Source: Vicia villosa
Taxonomy: Eukaryota; Streptophyta; Magnoliopsida; Fabales; Fabaceae
Direction: 5' to 3'
DNA: 64,000 bases
Assembly (NCBI RefSeq): GCF_029867415.1
Contig: NC_081183.1
Coordinates: 51,229,133-51,293,132, forward strand
Below are positions 1 to 11,120 of the stretch, one piece after another. How positions within the stretch are numbered: position 1 is the stretch's first letter; the number at the start of each line of letters is the position of its first letter. Under the pieces are notes generated by a model. It saw only the letters and a program-made list of their open reading frames with translations. It had not been told where the DNA came from and made no database searches. The position numbers were made by a program, and so were the translations under genes.

Positions 1-1540
1 AATCTTTTTGGATTGATCAATTGATTTTCAAAATGATGTGGGGCCTCTCGAATATTAGAGAGTATAAGTCCCTTTCCTTTTTCTTTGTACAGTTTTTCTT
101 TAAACAGAAAACGTTTTTCAAAACAAAACTTTCAAACTGTTTTTCAAACGACGAATATATGTAATTGTTCATACTTGTTCATGTTTGTCCATGTTTGTTC
201 ATACTTGTTCATGTGTTTGTGTTATATATACTTGTTCAACTTAGTACAACACTAGGTTCCCCATAGCCTCCTATTGGGCTTCGTGCAAAGAATCTCCCTA
301 GTTTAGGTTAGGACATAGAGTATGGTTTCCCGGTGAAATCGCTCTAAGAGCTCAAACCAACTATACCACGCCTCCTCTTGGGCTTTGTACAAACGACTTG
401 TCCCTCCCATAGCCTCCTCTTGGGCTTACAATGCAAGGACCCTGAATTGTCCCTCCCATAGCCTCCTCTTGGGCTTACAATGCAAGGACCCTCGGATAGC
501 CTCCTCTTGGGCTTCGTACAAGGACCCACGGGCTTCTTATAAGCATCCCCAATATCCAAATCAAATACCCTAGGAGATTAGACATTTTTCATCTCTATGA
601 TAGGAGTATCTCTTCTATATCATCACAAACAATCAATCAATCAAATAACTCTTTTTGCCACAAGGCTGGCTAATCAATCAAACCGTTTTGCCACCATACT
701 GGCTGATTAATCAAAGTTTTTGTCACAAGGATGACTTCATTAAAACTTTTGCCACAAGGCTGGCTGATTAATCAAAACTTTTTGTCACAAGGCTGACTTC
801 ATTGAAAGTTTTTGCCACAAGGCTGGTTAAACAACAAAAACATCTTTATCATTCTAAGCGCCATAAGTGGCACAGCCCAGAGCTTATAATGAAAAGATTT
901 CAAACAAAAATCAAACAGATGTATGTGATGATATAGATTAGATACATCGAACATTAAGATGACATTTGTCTCTTATCCTTTGCTTCCACTAGCATAAGTG
1001 GGAACTACGATTGCTCTGACTTTCTCAACATCCCTTTGAGAATACGTAGGCACAAGGTTGTATCCTTGGCGAGCAAAACTTCTCCCTCAAACCACTCAAA
1101 CCTTAGCACCCGTAGACCCCGAGCTACAGATGCTCTGATTCCCTCTAAGGGATATGTATGCAGAGGATCGCGATGATCTTTGCGAGCATAATCAAACAAA
1201 CACCTTAGGTCCCACCTCTTTTTCACAAGAACCTCTCAATAACATGGAATGAAAAACAAAACAAAGAAACCTATAGAGTACTATAGATACGTTGGGTGCT
1301 AATACCTTCCCTTCGTATAACCAACCCTCTTACCTGGAATCTCTCCCCCACTTGTGCATTGCTTTTAGTTTTGGGCTTTGCATCTGTTTTTAGGTTATTG
1401 CAACTTTTTTCCTTTTCCTCCTTTAGAAACAATAAAAAGTTTGGTCGGAACAAAAGAAAAATCATTTTTTTGAGCACTCGAGCCCAAAGAAGGCATCAGG
1501 TGTCTCATCCCGAAAAAAGATACGATTTTTCCCCGCGACA
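1..1540 (+). mobile_element. Ogre-type LTR, 3' part (left end outside window)
   Basis: The segment shares its vocabulary with the downstream half of the complete Ogre LTR at 4970-11120: TTCCCGGTGAA near 326, repeated 'cctcctcttgggctt' phrases at 370-530, a 'genome-start' type block at 1271-1325 resembling 10814-10875, and a terminal ...GCGACA ending in CA at 1540. What follows is the internal region of another element, not an Ogre PBS, so this is the 3' LTR, or a solo LTR, of a plus-strand Ogre relative that inserted into the element at 1541-4426. Its start and upstream TSD lie outside the window. Short ORFs here are not credible genes. Confidence 0.75.
653..832 (+). repeat. Imperfect 35-40 bp tandem repeat in LTR
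   Basis: About five to six units share the phrase TTGCCACAAGGCTGG followed by a variable 'ctgattaatcaaa' tail. Each core can fold as GCC-ACAA-GGC. The units diverge by several bases each and lie inside the Ogre-type LTR. Confidence 0.75.
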
Positions 1541-1691
1541 CTCCCTTACTTAGCTTCAAACCAACTCCTGCAGACAAACGATCAGAAGAACAACAAGTAC
1601 TGACAGTGTTTCACACACTCGTCGTGTACACGGGAATACACATCATTAAACAACATTGGCCGGACGGACCGACCTGCTCTGATACCACTAT
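1541..1691 (-). mobile_element. Internal stub of chromovirus-like element, next to its 5' LTR
   Basis: About 150 bp of internal sequence on the minus strand, starting just after the LTR at 1692-4426. It is clearly similar to 59390-59531, which sits in the same place beside the related LTR at 59532. It is cut off at 1540 by the Ogre-type LTR. No coding sequence is seen. Confidence 0.7.
1676..1687 (-). other. Primer binding site (tRNA-Met type)
   Basis: Minus strand reads TGGTATCAGAGC, the common plant retroelement PBS complementary to initiator tRNA-Met. It lies 4 nt from the LTR terminus at 1692, which fixes the orientation: the LTR at 1692-4426 is a 5' LTR of a minus-strand element. Confidence 0.85.
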
Positions 1692-2441
1692 TGTAACACC
1701 CCAAATCTACCCCGCAATTATAAGCAAAAATCAGAGTGCATTTAAAAATATTCATCAAAGATGGGATGTCATAATTCAACTTAACCAAACAAACATACTC
1801 GTATTCCAATCAACAAAGATACATAGCATTCGGAAAACAAGACTTTATCCAACATCTTTATATTTCAACTTATAAACATCTTTATACTCAACTTAACACA
1901 AATGTCATCGTGGAATACAATAATCATATAATAACGACTAATCCCCCCGAGTGCTACGTATCAGAGCAATGGACACCAACTCGACTTGCCATAAAGCAAC
2001 ATAAAGACTTCACATAGATAACCTCGGTCATCCACGACTAATCTTGAGTACCTGCCCATTTCCCATGGTAGGGGAAATATTAGCAAAGGGGTGAGATATC
2101 TTACAATATAAAGGAATGCATGATAAATAATATAGGAAATATAAGTCATACATAATTTCACCACTTCGCATCACATACATCTTACAACACGTTTCACCGC
2201 AAAACAACTAATCAATATAATACAACTTTCAAAACGGCAACGATGTCATTAATCACATATTCAAATATACAAGTATGATATCAAATATGTCACAACAAAC
2301 ATATCATTATCACGTCACAACAAACACCTCGTCATCTCAACAATCCAAACACAATTCAGATGCTATTCAAATGCGACTCGAATGTGACTCAAACTTATGC
2401 ATATGTATGTGGTACCATTGGAGTAAAACTTCCGTCTCAAA

Positions 2442-2525
2442 CAGTTTGCCATTGGGCCGTCTCAAACATTTGCCACAAGGGCCGTCTCAAACAATTGCCA
2501 CTAGGGCCGTCTCAAACAATGCAAT
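2442..2525. repeat. About 27-bp minisatellite in LTR copy 1
   Basis: Four units of the form 'ccgtctcaaacaNttgccaNNNggg'. LTR copy 2 has a different array (25-bp units, 60376-60524) at the matching position, so this is a hypervariable spot of the LTR family. Confidence 0.8.
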
Positions 2526-2869
2526 GAATGTGACTCAATGATGCACATTCACAAACACAACTTAAACCACTTAATCAACTTAAACGACATAATCAACTTG
2601 AACGACATAATCAACTTAAACAACATAACCACATCAACTAAACAGCATCAACTCAATGCCAAGGTTCTATGGCAATAACCGTATCATAGTAATTTACCAC
2701 ATCTCAATTACATCATCACATTATATCGACATACAACATCTATTCAACTTAATTCTTATCAACATAATACAACTTATCAGTAGTGACCATAGGGTCTACA
2801 ATAACAATGACAAATTCATCATGTCATAGAAACAATAACAATTCAACATATTGCACAACAACGAAAAAC

Positions 2870-2960
2870 ATCAACATGTTACAACAACAACAACAATTCA
2901 TCATGTTACAACAACAACAATTCATTATATTGCACATCAACAACAAACATCAACAAACTC
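2870..2960. repeat. CAA-rich microsatellite
   Basis: Runs of CAA interrupted by 'ttcatcatgtta'. The same feature is expanded at 60725-60895 in the related LTR. Frames through it read as poly-Gln/Thr and are not genes. Confidence 0.8.
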
Positions 2961-3449
2961 CTCATATTCCCTAATTCAAGTAATCATCATAACAAGTTAT
3001 ATTCAACTTCCTAATAAAGACATATATATATTCTTAATTAATCACATGGCATCATCATCGACTCATACATATCAAATACGCACAATTAATCACCTATAGC
3101 ATACAACATCTTTATCAATTATGCATATCATCACATATCTCATTATCTCATTATAAGGAAGACACATATTATCATTTCAATAACATTGTATCGTCATAAG
3201 GAAAACATGCATCGAGTTATACTACAACACAATTATGTCATTTCATCGCAAAAAGCATACTTCATATATTAACATAGCATAATTCATCAATTAATCCTAA
3301 TAAACATAATAGGAAACTATATCATATGGATAATTTTATTGCATCATGGTATAGTTTGTTGCGTTAGCTTTCCAACGCTTCGAACGGCGCCTAAAACGGA
3401 GTTACAGATCAAAAGTTACATCATTTCAAAGTTTAGAAAAAGTTCTGCA

Positions 3450-3571
3450 AAACAGGGTTCGCGGCGCCAACAGGGTTCGCGGCGCGAACTGAGCGAATTC
3501 AAAAATTCCTAACTTTCTGCCAAGCAGTTCGCGGCGCCAACAGAGGTTCGCGGCGCTAACTGGCAATTTCA
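3450..3571. repeat. GC-rich word cassette in LTR copy 1 (GTTCGCGGCGCC)
   Basis: The 12-mer GTTCGCGGCGCC or a one-base variant occurs at 3457, 3475, 3527 and 3546 in otherwise AT-rich LTR sequence. It starts about 35 bp after a conserved anchor (3361-3420, 'gctttccaacgcttcgaac'). The same anchor in the two other LTRs of this family is followed by different repeated words (61297-61379 and 62890-63030). Confidence 0.8.
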
Positions 3572-4426
3572 GAAACCCCCAAAACACGAAAACAGCATAC
3601 GAATTTCATCCCAAAACCCCTAAACTCAACCCAATCAAGTTGGAAAACACCAAGCATCACGAACAACCACAGAATACATGTTATAAACACAAATACAACA
3701 CATATTATGGATCTTCTAAAATCACAACATCATTAAGCATCAATTAAACACATTTCAAATCATCAATCAAGCATTTGTTCATAAACCCTAACATCTCTAC
3801 ACACAACTTCCATGGAGAATAACATACAATCTAACCCACCATATACATCATCATGCCAACCCTTAGAAAGTAAGAACCCCACCCTTACCTTAGCAAAAGT
3901 TTCACTTCCTTCAAAGGAGCTCTTCCTCTTCATGCCATAACTTTCTTCTCTTCCTCTCTTCTTTCTCTTCTTTCTCTCCTTTCTCTTCTTTTCCACAAAA
4001 TGAGTTATGAGGTTTAATCTCTAAAACCCTAACTCTTACTATCTTTTCTCACTAATGGGCTTAACCCACAATCCAACTTCATATTCTATATTCTTTCCAC
4101 TTAGGCCCAATTCATAATATTCCTCTAATTACTCAATTAAGCCAAATAACACACATAATCGAATAATCACACAACATAACCGAATATTATTTCCAATAAT
4201 ATTCCACATTTACCATCGATCCATAACTTTAACAATACTGACTCCCAATTGTACTTCTCTGACTAATCCGACTAATAAATCCGACCACAACTTAACTGCT
4301 CAAATTAACATATTAATCCAAATTACGCCTTTAGAATAATACCGATAAACCTCGACTTCAACTAATTCCAATGAATAAATCCTCGATCAATTTAATTAAA
4401 TAATTAATTAAATTTGGGGCGTTACA

Positions 4427-4969
4427 CTTTCCTCCTCGAACTCTTGCTGAGCAGGGACGGTTCTTCGGTTCGAAGGCTCTAAATCTATTACCTGATTCCT
4501 TTCGACCGTTGTTGTTCTTTATGGAGGAATTATGCCAGCGGTGGTTGTGCCAGACGGAGGAGTCACGCCAGCAGTGGTCGCACTAGACGGGGGCACCGTA
4601 CTTTGGATACGTTCTAGGACGGGTTCTCCTTCTCGATAGGAGGATTGATTATTTCTTCGCTTGGGTTGTGGAACACCCATGAATTCTGCCATTCGATTCA
4701 TTTGGGAGGATATTTTTTGAAAAGTTTCCGTATTCTCCCGATTTGTACTAGCAATATTTGTTGCTAAAGGATGCAAAATTGATGATAATTCTCTGGCCAG
4801 GGTTCCTAACATGTCGTGATTACTTGCGTCCATCTCTTGTCGGAATGCTGCTTGATTGCTTGTAGTAAAATTGGGTATTTGGGCAGAGAAACCAGTATTT
4901 TGCGCGCTTCGACCCACCGAACCAACATTTGGCGAAAACGGTGTCAGATTCGTGGTATACGTGGGTATT
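4427..4969 (-). pseudogene. gag: gag fragment (3' part) of interrupted minus-strand element
   Basis: An open minus-strand frame runs from 4969 to a stop at 4519-4521; Gag-like sequence continues past that stop to about 4432. It is rich in Ser, Thr, Asn and Pro, with a helix-prone stretch (around 'NHDMLGTLARELSSIL') and a basic patch (PKRRN). It is the direct continuation of the N-terminal piece at 46904-47332: the two halves flank the 42-kb Ogre, and the frame is kept when one GGTAT copy is counted. The far end is cut by the chromovirus-like LTR at 4426. I recognise it as retroelement Gag from context (PBS, LTR, position) and composition, not from a diagnostic domain. Confidence 0.7.
4965..4969. 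repeat. Target site duplication, left copy (GGTAT)
   Basis: GGTAT immediately precedes TGTCATACC of the left LTR. The same five bases follow the right LTR at 46899-46903, which defines the 42-kb Ogre insertion. Confidence 0.95.
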
Positions 4970-6499
4970 GTCATACCCTAATTTTTGACCCCCCTGAGAT
5001 GACATATCTTCAGGATTTTCATCAAGTCAAAGCAAGTACCCAGAGCAGCCTGACATTCAATCGAGGGTGTTCAAAGACAAGAAAACTCAGGCAAAGGATC
5101 AATCAATAGAGGGATTAGTCTCTAATACAATCATAAGACTCAAAAGCCTCATTATTACACCTATGATTGATTAAGACACCCAGTCATCTAAGCACAGGAT
5201 TACTCAGATCAACAGACTAGGGTTTGGAGCCTATCAAGGACTAAAATCAGGGATCACCTTTGGGAAACCCTAAAAAGCCCCAAGAGACCATTCAAAGACA
5301 TTAATCATCTTCAAATAACTCTTATGACAAGATCCACTGGACATTACACCTCAATTCAAAGTCTACACTCATCATTGTCCTCTGGTCGACAATTAGGGTT
5401 TTTGACCTAATTCACCAAGATAGTTGACTTTTAATCAGGGCATGGATCCAAAACTCAAGACATGATTCAAGAATCTCTACTACCTCAATATAATCCATTT
5501 ACATCATTCATTTGAGGATAAGATCTTGTTTCTACACAAAAGTCCAAAAATTCACTTTGTCAGGAAAAGTCAACTGTGTGGGATCATCATTGACTTTTAA
5601 GGTTTTTGGTCAAAAAAATGACTTTCAAAGATCAATATCATCAATATATGGATGTCAAAGTCATTTGACCAAAGAAATTCAAAGAAATTCATCAAGGAGC
5701 AAAAAGTCGGGAATTAGGGTTTTTGAAGGCATGGTGAGAACTCAAAATTTCACCTACACAACTCAAAAAACTTCCAACATGAAAGTTGTAGATCTTGCAA
5801 AATAAAACAACATCTTACAAAGGAACTTTTTTCAAAAGATCAATCATTTATGAAGTTTTGGAAATTTTGAAGTTTAGGTCATAAACACTTAGAAATTTTT
5901 CTAAGTGTTTTAACCTAGTTTTCATCCAACTTTGGGCTCATTTTTCACAAATTTCCCAAATGATTCTGAAGAAGACATAAACTAATGATTTAAAGTAGAT
6001 GTTTAGGGCTTTCCAAATTGTGTTCAACCTTCTCCAAATTCAATTTGAGCTAAGAGTTATGCTTGTTCAAAGTTGGCCTCATGAAGTAAAATTATAGGTC
6101 ATGGACACTTTTGGACTTTGCAAATTTTGTGCAAATAACCTCTCTTATGGATGCTACACGACCCATAACACATCTGAAACCATGTCATGCATTCATTTTC
6201 ACCATGCCATAAGAATTGAAGAAGATTCTAAAAACAAGAACATGTGATTATGTAATGATTACATTTGTGAATTTATGGCAAATTGATGAATCACCCAAGG
6301 AATCTTCTCATCAACCAATTAGAGCTCACTTTGCATCTGAAATGTCCCCTAAGATCAGATAGAATCAATGGATAGGGGAAGCTAGCCCGAAAATGCATCA
6401 TTGCATTTTGGAGATTCTTTGAATTTCTTCATGGCTAAGAAACCAAACTCACTACACTAAGCAAGCTCACCACAGCCAATTGATCTGCATCCATTTGCC

Positions 6500-6507
6500 T
6501 ATAAATA
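6500..6507 (+). promoter_or_regulatory. TATA box of Ogre 5' LTR
   Basis: TATAAATA in the context 'gcctataaatacagagg', a textbook plant pol II TATA box, the best one in the LTR. Transcription would start about 25-35 bp downstream. An identical copy lies at 42278 in the 3' LTR. Confidence 0.7.
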
Positions 6508-7039
6508 CAGAGGCATTCCTCATTCAAAAACACACCAAAGCAACCATATTCCTTGCTTTCTCTTTCTCTTCTCATGTTCATTGTTTTTCAAAGTTCTTTG
6601 GCAAGAAGAATCGATTTCTTCAAACCAGAGCTCATCTTTGGGAAGTGAACATTCTAACATCTCAAGGGAGGTCATTTGAGGTGATCCAAGCACCTGGATC
6701 ACTTCTGTAAGTGGAGGAACACCATTGTTGCTCTCACTTTGGAGCATTTGCAGTTGGAGGTCCATGGAGTAATCCAGGAGGTTCCGAGCCAAGCCAATCA
6801 TCCAGACACACTCCTCAGGTCATAGTGAAGCTAACCAGATGGCTGCAGCTCATCTGTAACTCAAGAATCAACACCCTCCATGTTCACTTGAAGCTGAAAT
6901 CGAGGGAGGTCCATAGAACAATTCAGAAGGATTCAGGCTACAATCAGCATTCAGTTAGCATCATTGAGTCTCAGGGAAGCTATTGAGATCATTCATTCAA
7001 GCCCAGGTGCTCTCCATCATCCTCACGACCTCCATTTTC

Positions 7040-7050
7040 AGAGGTAAGTT
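7040..7050 (+). promoter_or_regulatory. Possible splice donor in LTR leader
   Basis: CAGAG|GTAAGTTT is an excellent 5' splice site about 540 bp downstream of the TATA box, inside the transcribed leader. A leader intron would shorten the very long 5' UTR before ORF1. The acceptor is not identified; this is inference from consensus only. Confidence 0.35.
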
Positions 7051-7454
7051 TCTGAACCCCACCTCTCTAATTTAAGTACTCTTTGTGAAATAGCTCGATT
7101 CTATCTTGTTCAGCATCATCAGAGGAGTGAAAACCCTCTATCATCATTCATTTATCTTTCAGTATAGTCATTTAATTTGATTTTGAAATTTTAGGGTTCT
7201 TCACGATTTCTGGTAAATTAGTTAGATGTAGTTAATATCAATACATGTTAGTTACATATTTAGAATCGTGAGTGAATTTAGAGCAAGTTTGGTCTTTATA
7301 TCGTTGCAAATGGTTGAGAATTGAGAGAGTTCAGAAATTCAAATCGTTGGAGCTTGAGGAAGAAGATGACAATGGTGGTGGCGCGCAAATTTCAAATCTT
7401 AGGGCAGAGTTTATTTTATTTTGAGTGATAGGCGTTTTATAAACGATTGAATAA

Positions 7455-7537
7455 TTTGCCCCAGTGGCCACACATGCGCTCTTAGTCTCCTCATGCCCAA
7501 AGTCTGGGGTTCGAATCCCCCTCGCCCCAGACTTTTT
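7455..7537 (+). other. tRNA-like module 1 in Ogre LTR (pol III A/B boxes)
   Basis: An A-box-like TTGCCCCAGTGG at 7456 is followed at 7508 by a perfect B box GGTTCGAATCC within a GGGG/CCCC T-arm, and by a TTTTT terminator at 7533. No good acceptor stem is present, so it is a decayed or SINE-like tRNA relative, not a functional tRNA. The antisense frame gives a 'GIRTPD' peptide, a known signature of spurious ORFs over tRNA T-arms. Repeated at 43233 in the 3' LTR. Confidence 0.6.
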
Positions 7538-7609
7538 GATTCTTTTATTTTTCAAAGATTTACTACTTGTTTTGAAACATAATCAAATGAGTGCAAGTTA
7601 CTAACACCA

Positions 7610-7697
7610 AGCGCACCTTGGCCCAGTGGTATTATTTTGAGTGAGTGACCTAGAGGGCGTGGGTTCAAACCTTCCAAGGGCCAAAACTATTTTTTTT
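7610..7697 (+). other. tRNA-like module 2 in Ogre LTR (pol III A/B boxes)
   Basis: Perfect A box TGGCCCAGTGG at 7619 and near-consensus B box GGTTCAAACCT at 7662, with 32 bp between them as in real tRNA genes, then an eight-T terminator at 7690. TTGGCCC at the 5' side pairs with GGGCCAA at the 3' side like an acceptor stem. The T-arm is weak. Repeated at 43388 in the 3' LTR. Confidence 0.55.
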
Positions 7698-8589
7698 AAC
7701 ACCAATTTCTTTCATTTTTCTCACAAACTTCACATAATTATTTAACCTATCAAATTAATTTATTTTCACTTCATTTTTTACACACTTGTCATTTAACATA
7801 TCTATTTTATGAATAATCAAAAAAATCATAAAAATGTCATTTATTTCATATATTTTTATTAGGTTTAAAATAGTATGTTTTAGATGTTTTCTTAAATACT
7901 TTAAATACATATTTTACTTTGTTTTAACCTAATCATTTTGTAAATAAAGTCCATGATAAAACCCTATTTGCTTAGGTCTTAATTGAGTAAAAATCTTTAT
8001 TTTTACTTTAATTAAGTTGACTTTTGTCAATTTTCAAAACTATTTTTTCAATCTCTGATTAAATCAAATGATTAGGGTTTTCAAACAACAAAACCTTGCG
8101 TCATTCCAAATCATTTTTCAAATTGCTTTTACACCAGTACTGTAAAGTACTGGGCCTCTAATAGAGTGTAAGTCCCAAAAACCTTCTCTTCTTAGCTTGT
8201 TTTCAAAACTGTATTTTCAAAATCTCCTTTCTGTTTTCAAAACATTCTTCTGGTATTTGAAGGGCATTATTCCCGGTGAAACTCTTCAGATACCTATGTG
8301 ACCTTTGTCCATCTTCACTTCTTCTGTTTTCAAAAACCATTAACTGTTTATCATATATATATTCAACTGTTATCAACAAAACAACAAAAATTACTATTGA
8401 GGCTTTGTACATACTTCTCCAAAGGCCTCCACTCCATCCAGGTTAGGCTTTACAAGCTTTCAATTTACAGTCTTTATTTAAATTACTGTCAAATATAAAC
8501 TGTGCATATATATTAGTTTAGAACTACGTTTGAGTGTAAACCCTAGGACAGTTAAACTATATATATATTATAGGAATATGACCTAGGAT

Positions 8590-10190
8590 TGAGAATGTCT
8601 TCCCGGTGAAGGCTCTTTCCTAATTAGAGATCTGTAGTTCAAACCCCCAAGATGAATTATTCCCGGTGAAACATCTTGGCAAAAACCTTAGAATCCAAAA
8701 TAATAGGACACATCCACCCAAAGAGGAATTATTCCCGGTGAAACCTCTTACCCATTTGCTTAGAGCCAAAATAAGTTCAAAACTACATAGCTTTCTCTTG
8801 TGCTATAACAAGGACCCTCGATTAGCCTCCTCTTGGGCTTTGTACAAGGACCCACAGGCTTCTTAAAAGCATTTCCAGCTTCCTCTTGAGCTTGTATACA
8901 AGGACCCATCAGGTTTCTTATAAACATAGGAACAGGTCTTTAGTCACCTTTTAGCCTACCCTGGTGAGTTTCTTCCAATTTAAACCAGACTTTAAACAAG
9001 CTAAGTTTGTCTCAATTTTGCATTGAGTACACCTTTTGGAATGAGAGACATGGACAGTCTCTGTCACCCTTATCTTCATCAATCTTCCTTAGCAGAGTCT
9101 AGGATCTATGTTTATTTTCTCCTCAGCATGTGTCAGCCTTCATCTTGGGCTTTAAACAAGAAGTCTCCATTAGATAATCTTTCTGCCATCCATTTTTCAA
9201 TCATAAATTCCCTGGAAAGGGTTAGCTTCCACACATTCTTCCATTTCAATAAAATCCCTGGAAAGGGTTAGCTTCCACACATTCTTCCATTTTAATCAAA
9301 ATTCCCTGGAAAGGGTTAGCCTCCAAAATCAATCCATCATTTCAATAAAAATCCCTGGAAAGGGTTAGCCTCCAAAGTCAATTAATATTAAATGTCAAAA
9401 AATAAAGATTCATTTCTCTTTGGAGATAATTTCCGCAAAAAGAGTCAAAACCCTTGGAAAGGGTCAGCCTCCAAAAAACATGATAGAGTCAGTCTTTTAA
9501 CAGACAAATTCACCAGCTGAGTCAAAATCCCTGGAAAGGGTTAGCTTCCAAAGAAAAATAGTCTTTTAATAAATAAAACCTCCTCAGTAGAGTCAAAACC
9601 AACAAAAATAGTTAGCCTCAACCTTGGGCTTCATACAAGGCACCCAAACAATAAAACTCCCCTGTCAAGAGTCAGCCTCAACCTTGGGCATTGTACAAGG
9701 CAGATAATAGAGTCTCCCCAGTGAGTTCTTCATCATTCAGTAGCCACAACCTTGGGCTTTGTACAAGGCAGATAAACCATATTTTCATGTGTCAAAGATT
9801 CCTAACACCTAGGATCTTTTCCCCATAGAGTCATCCATACTCAGTTTATTTAAGAGTCTGCCACAACCTTGGGCTTTGTACAAGGCAGAGAATAATGTTT
9901 TCCCTAGCTAGAGTCAGCCACAACCTTGGGCTTTATACAAGGCACATAAAATAGAGTCATTCATTCAATTATCCTCAGCAATCAGCCACAACCTTGGGCT
10001 TTGTACAAGGCACACAAATAGAGTCTCCATAAGTAGAGTCAGCCTCAATTCTGGGCTTTGTACAGAACACTAAAATACCCTGTAATTAATCCCCAGTGGA
10101 GTCATCTCCCAGAGTCAATAATAATTAAGAAGTCAATCAAAAAGCCTCAAGCTTGGGCCTCATTCAAGCCAGCTAAAGTCAAATCTTTCA
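8590..10190 (+). repeat. Array of short hairpin motifs in Ogre leader (U5)
   Basis: Three recurring words dominate: TTCCCGGTGAA (8271, 8600, 8661, 8732; again at 11406 past the LTR); CCCTGGAAAGGG, a CCCT/AGGG stem closed by GGAA (about six copies, 9200-9545); and CCTTGGGCTTTGTACAAGG, a CCTTG/CAAGG stem (about eight copies, 9630-10060). Spacing is irregular, unlike a satellite. No credible ORF runs through it. The left Ogre-type LTR (1-1540) uses related words. Confidence 0.7.
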
Positions 10191-11120
10191 TATAGTAAAT
10201 AGACATAGCTTATCTCTATAGAGAGATATTTTTACTACTCTACCACATTCAAACAAACAAACATTTCAATTTCAATTTCATTCAAAGTCTCCCATTTAGG
10301 ACTCTGAAAGACATGCTCTGGCACATCCCTAGACTTGTACACTTTCCCTAATTTGGATGAGCATCTTTCTTTCATTTTAGAGGCACGACGACTGTCATAC
10401 TTGATCAACCAAGTAGACTCCCCTCTTAATGAAACATCATTTTTTTAGCTTTTCTGTCACTTTTAAATGTTTGTGGTAGAATAGTACAAATACCTCTCTG
10501 TAAAGATGATTTCATGTCTCTTTACTGTAAACAGAGATTTAATTCCAAGCTTCAACCTTGAGCTTCAAGCAAGGCACCAAAAATAAGTAATTTCCCTAGT
10601 TAGTTCCCCGAACTACATTAAGCTCTGACTTCCACTAGGGATATGTAGGCATGAGGTTCACAAGGAATCTCAGCGAGCTAATAAAATACCAAAAATAGTC
10701 AGTTTGTCTGTCTGTCTGTCTTTTTTTAAATCAATTCAATTCTCTCTCCTAACACAAAGGAGAAACTTTCCCAATCATTAGCAGCAAACACAATCACAAA
10801 TGACACAGAGAAGGTTCCTGTAGAGTACTACAGATATGTAGGGTGTTTAAACACTTCCCTATGTATAACCGACCCCCCGGACTCCAGAATTTCTAGTCTA
10901 GGTGAAATCCCCACACTTAGCAAACTCCTAGGGTTTAGTTGAGATCTTTTTTTCCCTTTCCTACTCGTAGGACCAATAAGAAAGTTCGTGTGATATCGTA
11001 GGAAGAACTGAAATAAAATTCATCCCACCACGGGCGCATTCTCCTTCCAAATTTCGCGTGAAGGGTTTAGCGTGCCGTCCTCCCAAGTGAAACGGGGAGG
11101 TAAAGAAAACGACCACCACA

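Larger units (their letters stand above)
1692..4426 (-). mobile_element. 5' LTR of chromovirus-like (Tekay/Del-type) retrotransposon, copy 1
   Basis: Read on the minus strand the LTR begins TGTAACGCCCC at 4426 and ends GGTGTTACA at 1692 (2735 bp), with the PBS just beyond. TGTAACACCCC ends and this length fit Tekay/Del-type chromoviruses of legumes; assignment to lineage is inference because no pol is present. It is related along its whole length to 59532-62193, and its start is related to 62194-63633. It inserted into the minus-strand gag at 4427-4969. The element continues leftward beyond the window or was lost when the Ogre LTR inserted at 1540. Confidence 0.8.
4970..11120 (+). repeat. 5' LTR of the Ogre
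   Basis: 6151 bp, beginning TGTCATACCC and ending CCACCACA. A TATA box at 6500 implies a U3 of about 1.55 kb and an unusually long R-U5 leader of about 4.6 kb. The leader holds two tRNA-like modules (7455-7532, 7610-7689), a strong splice-donor-like site (7044) and a long run of short hairpin motifs (8590-10190). It differs from the 3' LTR at about twenty sites, e.g. 6046 (g/t), 6200 (t/c) and 6773 (c/t). Short ORFs inside it are chance. Confidence 0.95.

Noticed and set aside
2783..3099. Gln/Thr-rich ORFs
   Set aside because: Translation of CAA microsatellite within an LTR.
6480..6986. ORFs of 76-93 codons near the LTR TATA box
   Set aside because: Present identically in both LTRs on both strands, no domain, no codon bias; chance ORFs.
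7331..7555. Minus-strand ORF with GARGIRTPD
   Set aside because: Antisense translation of the tRNA-like module; this peptide is a familiar artefact of tRNA T-arms. The same holds at 43109-43333.
7455..7697. Functional tRNA genes
   Set aside because: No full cloverleaf with a good acceptor stem and anticodon arm could be built by eye; called tRNA-like only.
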